A stretch of DNA of 64,000 nt from Tetranychus cinnabarinus (Eukaryota > Arthropoda > Arachnida > Trombidiformes > Tetranychidae). Within the stretch, counting starts at the first letter, position 1. The number at the start of each line of letters is the position of its first letter. The notes below the pieces were generated by a model. It worked only from the letters and a program-made list of their open reading frames with translations, was not told where the DNA came from and ran no database searches. Of this stretch, positions 46,612 through 56,546 are shown one piece after another. The stretch is from contig WHVY01000007.1 of assembly GCA_022266195.1 (NCBI GenBank), positions 1,364,001-1,428,000 of the forward strand, written 5' to 3'. A program made the position numbers and the translations under genes.

Positions 46612-47397
46612 ATGCTAAATATTGAAAGAATTTTTGTTCGTCACACTAAAAGTGAAACAACAACCGACGTTAAGCCATCGATTGGTCGCATTCGAGCAAT
46701 ATTGGGTCACTGGGGGATAATTTTATTCATAAGTCTTCTCCTGATCTCTCAGTACATTCGTTATTATACTCTAAGGACTGGTCATTGTGATTTCGATGGA
46801 TGTTTATCATTGGATTCGGTTGACAAAAATGCATCATTCTGTTCATTCTGTAAAATAGTCTGGTTTGATCAATTCATAATTGACTCTGATACCAGAGTTG
46901 GAGTTAGATTGGAAAATTTGAAAACCTTTCTCTTCATTTTATATATCAACCTGGCCAGTTACCTGTTCATGTCTCTTGGATCTTACTTTATGAATTCATA
47001 TTTCCTCATAATCTACCTAATTGGTCAAGCCTTTTGCCTTCTCGTTTTTACCATTAAAATAATGTTTGTGTTTATCGTGGAGTCTTCAATAATTACTCGC
47101 TTCATTTTATGTCCATCTTGGAATTGCTCTCTTCTCTGGTTGGTCATTTATGCAGCCAGTATATATTTTATAGTGAAGAGTGCTTATCTTTTAGCTGAAT
47201 TTAAACCTTTGGCTGAGTTTAGTTTCGCTAAAGATCTTTTAATATCTCTGGGCAGTATTGATAAACACTGGACAACGACCCTAACTGAAGAAAAGATTGA
47301 GGGTCAAGACACTAAAAAGGAGGACGCAACAGAAATCATTGGAAATGATCAGAATGAAGTATTAGAGTCACCAAAATCAGACCAAGTTTTACAATAA
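46612..47397 (+). CDS. Orphan multi-pass membrane protein
   Basis: Read from the ATG at 46612 the product is 261 aa; an in-frame ATG at 46552 would add 20 residues. Hydrophobic segments: GIILFISLLLISQYIRYY, FLFILYINLASYLFMSLG, a long one around YFLIIYLIGQAFCLLVF..IMFVFIV, and LLWLVIYAASIYFIVKSAYLL. That gives four or five membrane passes. The first loop has Cys-rich GHCDFDGCL and CSFCKIVW, probably disulfide-bonded outside the cell. The tail is acidic (KEDATEIIG). The gene is intronless and begins 223 bp after UBL4A on the same strand. No family recognised. Confidence 0.6.
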   Translation: MLNIERIFVRHTKSETTTDVKPSIGRIRAILGHWGIILFISLLLISQYIRYYTLRTGHCDFDGCLSLDSVDKNASFCSFCKIVWFDQFIIDSDTRVGVRLENLKTFLFILYINLASYLFMSLGSYFMNSYFLIIYLIGQAFCLLVFTIKIMFVFIVESSIITRFILCPSWNCSLLWLVIYAASIYFIVKSAYLLAEFKPLAEFSFAKDLLISLGSIDKHWTTTLTEEKIEGQDTKKEDATEIIGNDQNEVLESPKSDQVLQ

Positions 47398-48002
47398 CAT
47401 GGTTTTAGAAAGGACAAAAATGGATGATTTGTGGGGTCAATTAATAATCCAAAACTGCCACTTAATTGTATTTTATCTTGTATCTTCTACTCTTAAAGAT
47501 CAGCTGTTCAACTCAGTTTGTGAACCATTTTTGATTAACTGTATTTTCCTGCTAAATCGTTTTCCTCCTTGTTTTTAATCATCTCTACCCTTTCCTCTTC
47601 ATTTATTTTTTTTATTATAATTTAAAGATCGAAAAATCAATTGTGTTTCAAGATTTGGACTCGAATTTCCAATGAATTCATATACAGTTTAAAATTGTTT
47701 CACAACTCAGTTCAGCTGTGATTCATTCAATTTTTAATGGAGATTTCAGCTGAAAGAGAAGGATAATCTTATCAATCAATGATATGGAAAACTGATTATG
47801 AGTAAGTATAGTTTCCTTTTGTATTTCTCAATCTGAAATAGTTGTTATAATACGTTTCATGTATTTCTCCTTCTAGTACATTGTTACGAAAAAATTCTGG
47901 CTGTTAATCGTTTGAATAACTCATTTATTTCCTGACCTTTTGTTTTTTGATTTAAGTGTGCCTATCTATGGTTAGTGAGATAGGATACCTAGTGGATAAG
48001 AA
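47398..48002. other. Intergenic spacer
   Basis: 3' UTR of the membrane protein gene and leader of the GLTP-family gene. Nothing else is seen. Confidence 0.5.
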
Positions 48003-48719
48003 ATGGAGCAAACATCTCGGGAAATTGATGTGAATAATGAGAGTAAAGAAAACCAAGAAAGTGATGAACTACCTGCCACTAACAACGAATTATTTAAATT
48101 CCTGAAATTTCCTGCAATAAAACCTGATTCACCTATTCCAATCCAGCCTTTCCTCGATGCCTGTCGAAGCTTAATCGATTTTGTAACCATTTTAGGACCA
48201 GTATTTATTCCAGTTAGATCAGACATTGGAGGAAATGTTGACAAATTGACCAAAATTTTAAACACCGATCCATCAAGGTTTACTACTCTGAATTCAATCA
48301 TCGAATCAGAAATCGGTTTGTCCAGTGTTAAACAAATCGGAACTGATGCTCTTTTATGGCTAACTCGAGCCTTGCAATACATGAATATGTTTCTATCTCT
48401 TTTGGTCGATGATTACAATAGTGATCACAATGGTGAACTATCAAATGATTTAACCAAACATTTTACTCTCGCATACGATTCCACCTTGAGGAAACATCAC
48501 AATTGGATTGTTCAGAATGTGGTCCATCTTAGCCTCAAAGCAGCACCATCTCGAAACACCATTATTAATCTTCTTTCGCCTGAAATCAATTCGTCTGCTG
48601 GTATAGACAAAGAGAAAGAAAAATGCCTTTATCAGGAAATGAACGATTACAGAGAACTAGTTGAAATAAATATTAACTCTATCCATCAACTATATGATAG
48701 GTTAAGTATTGAATATTGA
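48003..48719 (+). CDS. GLTP: Glycolipid transfer protein domain protein
   Basis: A single-exon frame of 238 aa, about 30 residues longer than human GLTP because of an acidic N-terminal extension (MEQTSREIDVNNESKENQES). The all-helical GLTP fold is clear: PIPIQPFLDACRSLIDFVTI, GPVFIPVRSDIGGNVDKLTK with the Asp/Asn/Lys sugar-head contacts, ALLWLTRALQYM with the Trp platform, and YDSTLRKHHNWIVQNVVHL with the key His. It moves glycosphingolipids, possibly ceramide phosphates, between membranes in the cytosol. The first ATG in frame is used. The exact paralogue (GLTP, or the GLTP domain of a FAPP2-like gene) is not certain. Confidence 0.85.
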   Translation: MEQTSREIDVNNESKENQESDELPATNNELFKFLKFPAIKPDSPIPIQPFLDACRSLIDFVTILGPVFIPVRSDIGGNVDKLTKILNTDPSRFTTLNSIIESEIGLSSVKQIGTDALLWLTRALQYMNMFLSLLVDDYNSDHNGELSNDLTKHFTLAYDSTLRKHHNWIVQNVVHLSLKAAPSRNTIINLLSPEINSSAGIDKEKEKCLYQEMNDYRELVEININSIHQLYDRLSIEY

Positions 48720-49127
48720 ATAATTCCTGATCATGTTTACTAGGAACGTCAAAATTTTAATTAATACACTTCTTTTTCGTGTATACATCCCTTGTATGAA
48801 ATTTTAATTATACACTGTCTTATTTTTGTTTTGGATTAAATGTCCCTTAATTTGGAGACGTAAAGTGATTCTTATAACAATCCTAAACTTCGTGTATATT
48901 AATACACTTAGAGAGTGATTAAAGCAATAAGTTAACTTGTGTTTTATGTTAACCCGAATCGGCAGAGAAAATGTGTGAATTCCATTCACCATATCAATGA
49001 AATTCACAAAAAGCCGGTCGTTTTATAACAATTCATGAAAGTCGTTGAAGTGGTTCATTTAACTGGTCACCAGAGTACAAGAATATTAAAATAGATGCTT
49101 AAAAACAATTTAATTTATTCAATATTA
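48720..49127. other. Spacer between converging genes
   Basis: 3' ends of the GLTP-family and tectonic genes; AT-rich and otherwise empty. Confidence 0.5.
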
Positions 49128-51302
49128 TTAAATGTGTTGATTAGATAAATAATGGATTATTAATGAGATGAATACACAAGATATAAATATTTTCCTATCA
49201 TTATAATTATGAAATGAATTGGTTAGGAATGGATAAAAGAAATCTGAAGGCAATTGAAATCGGAAAATTGGTGGAGGTGCAAATTTAGTCTCAATTGGGA
49301 AAGTTAAGTCGATATAGTTGACTGTTAAGGAGAGTTCAATCAGAAAATTGTTATTTTTGTGTCGGCAAAGAAGGGAATGACATCGAAGACGAAAGTCAAC
49401 TGGTTTATTGAATCTTTTAACCGCACTGATGATTTTTGCCTGAGATTGAGATTCTTGGCCCACCAAGGCATAATAGATATCAAGGGAAAAGCCGGTCACT
49501 AAGGCTGGACATCTTTCATCAGCAGTTAATCTGGGAACAGAATCTGATTGAAGTATTTGAGGTTCATCGTCTACTAAAATTGGAATCCAATCAGATGGAT
49601 TAGAAATGTTTGGATTACCAAACATGGCAACATAAGTCAAATCCTTATTAACGCCATCAAGCAAGTCCATAATTTCTCGTTGAATTGATTGGCACATTTT
49701 ATTTTCCACTAAAAAACGAGATGTATTCAACATACAGCCTGTTCTGTAATTAGAGCCAAATCTAACCGTTTGCTGGATCATTGGGTTAACCGTGCACTGT
49801 CCATTGCCCTGAGAAAGTGACGGTATTTTGTAGTGATTAATTTCACTTGAGCTGTTGTTTGATAAAGATGAATTACGGAATAAAATTGGTTTCCCAAAAA
49901 TGTAACCTTTATTCCCACTGAATTCATGGGAAGGAAATGTCTTATTAACCAGATAATTTTCATTTGGCTTGAAGTTGACATTGAATGTTTGCTTGATTGG
50001 TAAGTTTTCAGTCAATTCTGTAAATCCAAAAGATAACCGAATCAAGTCGATACCATCTTTTGGGTCGTAATAAAATGTATAATTAACCACATTTACGACA
50101 CCTTCACAAATCTTTGCTTGCAATTTTGTATTTTGAACCAATCTAGTAGCATTGAGGTTGGAATCTTTATCAGGCCAATGAATAGCAATACATTCATTGA
50201 GATACATGCAATTAGGTATGGATAAAGTGACCATTTTACTCTGGACATTCCGAGCATCTGCTGTTTGACTTTGCTTATTAGTTGAGGTTGATGTCTTGGT
50301 TGTTGTGGGCAGCTTCACGGATTGTTTTTCTGATGAAGTGTATTCAATTTGATAATAAGTCCTGGTTTCTGGTTCCATTGGTTTTGATGAACCCATTTTG
50401 CTGATGAAAATGTTTTCATAATAAATTGATGGCCCTAAAAACTGGTTAGAAAGGCATTCCTGTTGGTAATCTTTAATGTCTCTTACACACGAATGAGATG
50501 AATCTTTGAGGAATAAAATTGGTCTCAAAGTATCACAAAATCCTTGTGATACCAACAAGCTTCCAGGTAATCTGAATATATCGTTAATTTCAACTCCACG
50601 AGAAGTTATCGAAGTGGCAACAATTGGGTCTCCATATCGAAAACCTTTACCATGAGTTGATGTAAAGATATCATCTTCTTCTTCATGTGAATGAGACCAA
50701 GAAAAGGTTGATGTTAAGGCTGATGCAGAAGATGTTATGATTTTACGATATTCTTGAACATTTGTCACAGACTTTCGATCTGGATATGTTTTGATGTTTT
50801 TCACATTGTCATTAAAAACGCAGAACAAACTTGAGCTTGATTCCTTTACTAAAATTGACCTTCTTGTGTTGTTTTGATACACGGGATACTCTTTGAAGCA
50901 ATATTGATCCAATTGTTTTGAATGTTTGACAGATTCACAATAAGCAAACATTACTCTCTCCTCATCGTTACAATCTTCATCACAACAGCAATTCAAGTCA
51001 CAAAATCCAGCTTTCAGATCACAAGAACAATAATCATACCTTGAGTCAAACGGCACTTGACTCAATTGATATTGGTTACGATTATTAGCGACTCTATCAG
51101 CCTCTGGTTTTGATTTAGATTCATTCATTGAAAGATAAGTGACACTTTCATTGTTCATAGTAATGTTTAATTCTTCAATTGATGAGTTGGCCACGGAAGT
51201 TAAATTTTGTCCCAATGTTGAATTATCTTGACCACTAACCCAATAGAATCCAATAAGAGACAAAGAAAATATAAACTGAAGGATTGTTGGTAATGATTTC
51301 AT
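49128..51302 (-). CDS. TCTN: Tectonic (ciliary transition zone protein)
   Basis: An intronless 724-residue frame. A signal peptide (LQFIFSLSLIGFYWVSG) is followed by an Asn-glycosylation-rich stretch. The tectonic Cys signature CDLNCCCDEDC (near residue 98) heads the DUF1619 domain, which runs on with further paired cysteines to RLRCHSLLC.., and a C-terminal hydrophobic helix (IFISCVFISLIIHYL) follows. Tectonics belong to the MKS module at the ciliary transition zone, gating membrane-protein entry and Hedgehog signalling. The start codon lies only 22 bases after the B9D2 stop on the same strand, too close for a separate promoter, so the two are probably one transcript. I cannot say which vertebrate paralogue (1-3) it matches best. 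Confidence 0.9.
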   Translation of the reverse strand: MKSLPTILQFIFSLSLIGFYWVSGQDNSTLGQNLTSVANSSIEELNITMNNESVTYLSMNESKSKPEADRVANNRNQYQLSQVPFDSRYDYCSCDLKAGFCDLNCCCDEDCNDEERVMFAYCESVKHSKQLDQYCFKEYPVYQNNTRRSILVKESSSSLFCVFNDNVKNIKTYPDRKSVTNVQEYRKIITSSASALTSTFSWSHSHEEEDDIFTSTHGKGFRYGDPIVATSITSRGVEINDIFRLPGSLLVSQGFCDTLRPILFLKDSSHSCVRDIKDYQQECLSNQFLGPSIYYENIFISKMGSSKPMEPETRTYYQIEYTSSEKQSVKLPTTTKTSTSTNKQSQTADARNVQSKMVTLSIPNCMYLNECIAIHWPDKDSNLNATRLVQNTKLQAKICEGVVNVVNYTFYYDPKDGIDLIRLSFGFTELTENLPIKQTFNVNFKPNENYLVNKTFPSHEFSGNKGYIFGKPILFRNSSLSNNSSSEINHYKIPSLSQGNGQCTVNPMIQQTVRFGSNYRTGCMLNTSRFLVENKMCQSIQREIMDLLDGVNKDLTYVAMFGNPNISNPSDWIPILVDDEPQILQSDSVPRLTADERCPALVTGFSLDIYYALVGQESQSQAKIISAVKRFNKPVDFRLRCHSLLCRHKNNNFLIELSLTVNYIDLTFPIETKFAPPPIFRFQLPSDFFYPFLTNSFHNYNDRKIFISCVFISLIIHYLSNQHI

Positions 51303-51324
51303 CTCTCTGCTGGTGCTTATTCAA

Positions 51325-51861
51325 TCAGCTTAGTTCAACACCAAATCTATCAAAATTTTTAACAATCAAATATAAATCAAGTAAAATTGTTCCTTTACTT
51401 TCCGTTTGGACTCTAAAGCGATCACAATTGTTATAAATTATTTCAGAGTTTCGTAAAATTAAACTTGATCCGGTAAAAAAGGAGTGAATACGATCAGTTA
51501 TGCCTCCAATAGGTTTCCAAGTATAACATCTAAGTCTATGGTAGCCTGGAGTAGATGGAAGGTGGATAAAACCGTAAGAAACAAACGAAATACGCCCAAA
51601 TGAATCTTCTTTGAAAACCTGAAACTCGAATCGAGGCCAATTCTGTATACCATTCGTTACAAAATGAACGTCAATAGGATGAGACCAGTAGCAGCGAGAA
51701 TCTATCGATGAAAAATCCACTTGAGTATCACCTGAGCTATTGCCTTCAATTAATTGCCAGTTAGGACCATAAGTAATCTTCCATTTGGCAAATAGACCAG
51801 TTTCACCATTGAAATCATCATCAGTGCCAATTATGGAACCAAAACAATGCACTTCAGCCAT
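51325..51861 (-). CDS. B9D2: B9 domain-containing protein 2
   Basis: An intronless frame of 178 aa, the family's normal length, covered by one B9 (C2-like) domain. Blocks match human B9D2 end to end: MAEVHCFGSIIG, YWSHPIDVHFVTNGIQNWPR, EFQVFKEDSFGRISFVSYGF, HLPSTPGYHRLRCYTWKP and the ending LIVKNFDRFGVE. B9D2 forms a complex with B9D1 and MKS1 at the ciliary transition zone, where tectonic also sits. It is the upstream member of the tight B9D2-tectonic pair. The start MAEV is the family's usual N-terminus. Confidence 0.95.
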   Translation of the reverse strand: MAEVHCFGSIIGTDDDFNGETGLFAKWKITYGPNWQLIEGNSSGDTQVDFSSIDSRCYWSHPIDVHFVTNGIQNWPRFEFQVFKEDSFGRISFVSYGFIHLPSTPGYHRLRCYTWKPIGGITDRIHSFFTGSSLILRNSEIIYNNCDRFRVQTESKGTILLDLYLIVKNFDRFGVELS

Positions 51862-52681
51862 CTAAAATGACAATTAAAACACGAGAAATTTGTAATTTGG
51901 TTGATTTTGCAAGCAGAAGACAATTTCCCTCCTTCAGTTAACTTGTAAACACAAATATTCATTGTTCACGGTATAATGATGCACTTTTTAAAACAAAGAA
52001 ACCATTGCTGTTCTAATGATCTTGTATTTAGTTCAATTGATTCACTAATAAAAACAATAATTTTTAACTATTAAAATTAATTAAAATATAAGATGAAAAC
52101 GGTTAAAAAACGGTTTAAGAAGTGGTTAAATGATCTTAGTTACGCGTCTCCATGTAACAAGATCAAAACAAATCTTTGGGTTCAAAACAAATCAAGCCCA
52201 GTGAGTAAACCCATTATAATGTTTGTGTATAAAAGCTAAAATAAAACTCAAGATCAAGCTAAAGATCAAGAAAACAATTCATGTCGATTAAGATGCAAAT
52301 TGTTGATTAAATTTGAATAATTAGCTAGTTTCGAATCAAACTATAACTCCATTAGCTTAGGTTAGACTCGAAACAGTGACTTCCATGTGAGAAGCAGCTT
52401 GGACCGGATAATTATGATTTAAATAATTAGTATCAAGCTTTTATTTTAATTTATTTTTATTATTGATGGCAATCTGACCATTGGAAGTGGATGTGGTCAA
52501 GGCAACGTGAAAAATACGACAAAAAGGTAAGGCAAAAAGCTGGTTACAGGTTTAAGTGTCTGAGATATTTATGTTTATTTTTGTTTAGTAAAGTAGCTGA
52601 TAAGACTTGCGATTTGGATCTTCTCGTTTTAGGTTGATTAACCATGTTTGTTTACTACTCAATATAAGAAGCAACATTAGA
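51862..52681. other. Spacer between B9D2 and the Ala/Gln-rich gene
   Basis: Upstream region of B9D2 (with the X-box-like site) and 3' UTR of the neighbouring minus-strand gene. No gene is seen. Confidence 0.5.
52146..52158 (-). promoter_or_regulatory. Near-match to an RFX X-box upstream of B9D2
   Basis: On the minus strand GTTACATGGAGAC fits the X-box pattern RYYNYY-N(1-3)-RRNRAC at 11 of 12 defined positions (spacer T). It lies 285 bp upstream of the B9D2 start. RFX factors drive ciliary genes across animals; binding here is inferred, and one mismatch in AT-rich DNA is not strong proof. Confidence 0.35.
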
Positions 52682-53281
52682 TTAAAAAGCTTGTCCTTCA
52701 GCAGAAGCTTCACGGCCAGCATTTTCAATCATTGTTTCTCTTAATGCCTTGGCCCATCGAGTAACCATTATAGCGGCTTTATCGGCAGCCTGTCGAACCA
52801 TCATATCAACTTGACGAGCATTCATACCAGCCGATGGGGCCATTTGATTTGCATGGGCTGCATGAGCTGCTTGAGCTGCTTGGGCTGATTGAGCTGCAAC
52901 AGCTCGAGCCTGTTGAGCTTGACCATCTTCAAGAAGTTAGGGAAAGAAAGCAGATAATCAGATTTTAATTTGAGTTCCAATCGGTTTTAAAATGATAAAA
53001 TGGAGACAATTATTGAACTTCAATTGCAAAATCATTTTGTCGCGAATTATAATTTTGACTTACATTCTTGATTAGCGGCATGAAGGCTTCTTGCTGCGTA
53101 TTCATTTTGAGCAGGGAGTCGTCTGGTGTTGTAAAGGCCGGTTAAAGTTTCTTGAGCGCTGGCCTGTTGATTGACAAAACAGAATGAATATTAGAGCTAA
53201 TGTGATTGGGATCACAATTTAACCAGATCTTACCATTGCTGCAATAAGAACAATCAAACTGATCACAAAAAATGACTTCAT
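52682..53281 (-). CDS. Small secreted Ala/Gln-rich protein (three exons)
   Basis: Exons 53281-53234 (a signal peptide on its own, MKSFFVISLIVLIAAM), 53163-53064 and 52926-52682 join in frame to 130 aa. The middle is nearly all Ala, Gln, His and Ser in a helical pattern (AQQARAVAAQSAQAAQAAH). The C-terminus is less biased (NARQVDMMVRQAADKAAIM, RWAKALRETMIENAG) and should form amphipathic helices. There are no cysteines. A TATA box lies upstream. It could be a structural, silk-like or antimicrobial secretion product; no family recognised. Confidence 0.7.
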
Positions 53282-53644
53282 TGTTGAGTTGGTTTTAGTT
53301 TTATCCGTTTTGAACAAATTAACTTGGTAAATCAACAAATTGGGAACGACTTGGTTAATCAATGGATCTGGGAATCATAGTTTTCTCGATTTATATAAGC
53401 TAGTACAAAATGGTTGAACAGCAGGATAAAATTACAATTAATGCTAAATTATTGCTACAAAATATCGAAAATTAACTATAAATCAAATCATTCATGATTC
53501 ACATTATTGTATCATTGATTACTTCCTTGAAGTTTGCATACAAACCACAAATTGCAAAGGTTGGTTACATTAAGTATGATCAATTTTGGCTTTCATTATC
53601 AGTAATAATTACTGACTTTATGATTGACATCTTCAGCCGATATT
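53282..53644. other. Upstream region of the Ala/Gln-rich gene
   Basis: It contains the TATA box at 53390-53397 and otherwise AT-rich sequence. Confidence 0.5.
53390..53397 (-). promoter_or_regulatory. TATA box of the Ala/Gln-rich protein gene
   Basis: TATATAAA on the minus strand, about 110 bp upstream of the start codon at 53281. A clear TATA suits a strongly and tissue-specifically expressed secretory gene. Confidence 0.5.
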
Positions 53645-56237
53645 TCACATGATACATCAGCTTAATTAGATTCTTGGATAACTAATTTTTAGAGGTTTGC
53701 TTGAGAATCGGAATATTACTGCAGCTATAAGTAGATTTGACTTTAGTTTCTTTGGGTTGTTGCTAAAAAAAACACAATTGAGACATTTCTGCAAAATTTA
53801 AACAAATTGAACAAATGGGCAAAAACGGGTAAAAATGAATTCCATTCAAACCTAGACTCTGTTTATTTGTAGAGACATGAAAACTGAGTCCATTTGTGCA
53901 ATTTAAAAGTTTCTCTTATCCACAGTTTTCGAGGAAATCAAATTCAAAGTTATAACTTTAAAGCTCAATATTTCGAGAATGACATCTTCTACAATCATTA
54001 TTCTTTCGCCAAAATAATTTTCCACTAATATGTAATTCAATGCAATCAAATAACTGCAAATGAGCCCATTTGGGTAACGATATTTAAGTTATAAATGCGT
54101 AAGAAACAACTTATTCAACAAAACAAAACTCATGTTAATGCATATCTTGGTAAATAAACCAATTTTCTGGTTAAACTTGCAAATGAAAAACAAAAAGTAA
54201 CACCAAAGGCTCGAACATTTGGGTCATAAGTTGAGACTTAGTAGGTTTTGTAGGGAATTAAAAGCTGAGTCCTTTGGTGCTACTAAATAGTTCATCCGAT
54301 GAACAGTTTTCTAGAAAATCGAGCTCGAAGTTGAAACTTTGATCGCATTTTCTCCAGCTATGGAAGCAGATTTTTTCCCTAAACTTATTTTACTAATGTT
54401 TATTTTGATGATGAACCAGAAAATGGTCTTATTTCGAGAAATAAAATTTCCATGTTTCTGTAAAACAGTTAAGTTCGATTTTCATCTAAACCGACGCCAT
54501 TCCATAAGCGCAAGAGTTAGCGAGCTGAAACTTTTGCTTCGTCCATGAAAATTGTATGTACACAGCCATAGCCAAACATATTTTTCAATGCATCAACAGT
54601 TCTCTTTATTTTGGCCTTTGAACTGAAATATTCGAACCTCGATATGTCGTGAATGACATAACCTACAGACATCATTTTTCGACCAAATATTAGTTTGCAC
54701 AATGTTCTAACACAATGTCAGAAAAAGTCTTAATTAATCCATTTAATAATGAATATCCTTTCAACAAAGATTTGTGTTTGAATAATCATTCTACTTTATA
54801 AATCAACTGACAGCATAAGCAATACAATGCTATAACTTTTTTTTGTAAAATCTTGAATGATTTAACTTTTCAGTATATTATAGACCATAATTAAATCTAA
54901 AGTTCGGACAAGAATGATGTCTGTAGGTTATGTCATTCACGACATATCGAGGTTCGAATATTTCAGTTCAAAGGCCAAAATAAAGAGAACTGTTGATGCA
55001 TTGAAAAATATGTTTGGCTATGGCTGTGTACATACAATTTTCATGGACGAAGCAAAAGTTTCAGCTCGCTAACTCTTGCGCTTATGGAATGGCGTCGGTT
55101 TAGATGAAAATCGAACTTAACTGTTTTACAGAAACAAGGAAATTTTATTTCTCGAAATAAGACTATTTTCTGGTTCATCATCAAAATAAACATTAGTAAA
55201 ATAAGTTTCGTGCAGAAATCTGCTTCCATAGCTGAAGAAAATGCGATCGAAGTTTCAACTTCGAGCTCGATTTTCTAGAAAACTGTTCACCGGATGAACT
55301 ATTTAGTAGCACCAAAGGACTCAGCTTTTAATTCCCTACAAAACCTACTAAGTCTTAACTTAAAACCCAAATGTTCGAGCCTTTGGCGATTCTTTTTATT
55401 TTTCATTTGCAAGTTTAACCAGAAAATTGGTTTATTTACCAAGATATGCATTAATATGAGTTTTGTTTGTTGAATAAGTTGTTTCTTATGCATTTATAAC
55501 TTAAATATCGTTACCCAAATGGACTTATTGAAAGTTATTTGATTGCATTGAATTACTAATTAGTGGAGAATTATTTTGTCGAAAGAATAATGATTGTAGA
55601 AGATTTCATTCTCGAAATATTGAGCTTCAAAGTTTTAAGTCCAATGTCCGAAATCAAGAGTACGGTTGATAAATTGAATAAATTAATCTATGCATGGGGT
55701 AAACAAACAGTTTTTTATGGACGAAGCATAAGTTTCAGAGCGATAACTTTGACGCTTATGGAATGTGATCGGTTTAGATAAAAATCGAACTTAACTGTTT
55801 AAGGAAACAAGGAAATTTTATTCCTCAAAATTAGATGATTTTCTGGTTTATCATTAAAAGATACATTAGTAAGGTAAGTTTCGTGAAAAAATCTGGTTTC
55901 ATAGCTGGTGGAAAGTCGATCGAAGTTTGAACTTTATCCTCGATTTCCTCGAAATCTATCTATCGGATGAATTTTTTATTAGCACCAATGCACTCAGTTT
56001 ACATATCTCTACAAACTCACAGAGTATAAAGCTTCATTAAATTCATTTTTACCCGTTTTTGTTTCAATTTTTGACGATTTGTGCAGAAATGTCTAAATTT
56101 TTAGTAAAGAAACTAAAATCAAATCTCCTTATAGTTACATTAATATCCTTATTCTTAACCAAATCTCATTTTTGCCAAATTATTGGCATTGGTTATCTAA
56201 CTTGTAAGAAATTAATTAAGCTGATATTTCATGTGAA
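53645..56237. mobile_element. Fold-back repeat element 2 (2.6 kb palindrome)
   Basis: The whole stretch is a large imperfect inverted repeat. The ends read TTCACATGATACATCAGCTT (53645) and, reversed, TTCACATGAAATATCAGCTT (to 56237). The inner arms 54100-54690 and 54905-55490 are nearly perfect inverted copies around a ~215-bp loop. The loop shares blocks (GTTATAGCATTGTATT in one orientation) with the loop of element 1. The right arm holds an extra repeat unit (55560-56040). There is no transposase; the short frames inside are mirrored repeats of each other. Confidence 0.8.
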
Positions 56238-56546
56238 AAACAACAAATCCTCAACAATCGAGTCCATCTATCTTAGCTGTTAGATCTTGTTAAAAACTTA
56301 AAGTAATGACCATAGAAATATTTTCATATTTACTTCACTTTATTTTAGGTAAATACTATTTTTTGATAATACATTGTATAATTTAGTGAACCACTAAAAA
56401 TGATGATAAGTTAAAATAGGTGTGAAATAACCAGCAAATTTCAACGTTTATTGCAGTTGAAAATAATCTGAAGATGAATTTCCCGATCTCGTCAACTTAT
56501 TTCGTTACACCTGAAAATAAAAAAATGAAAAGTAAGTTATTTTTGA
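56238..56546. other. Short spacer, arginase 3' UTR
   Basis: AT-rich; nothing recognised. Confidence 0.5.

Noticed and set aside
54517..54702. tRNA-like B-box words (GGTTCGAA) in the second fold-back element
   Set aside because: No cloverleaf can be drawn around them; they belong to the mirrored repeat arms. No tRNA or rRNA gene was recognised in the window.
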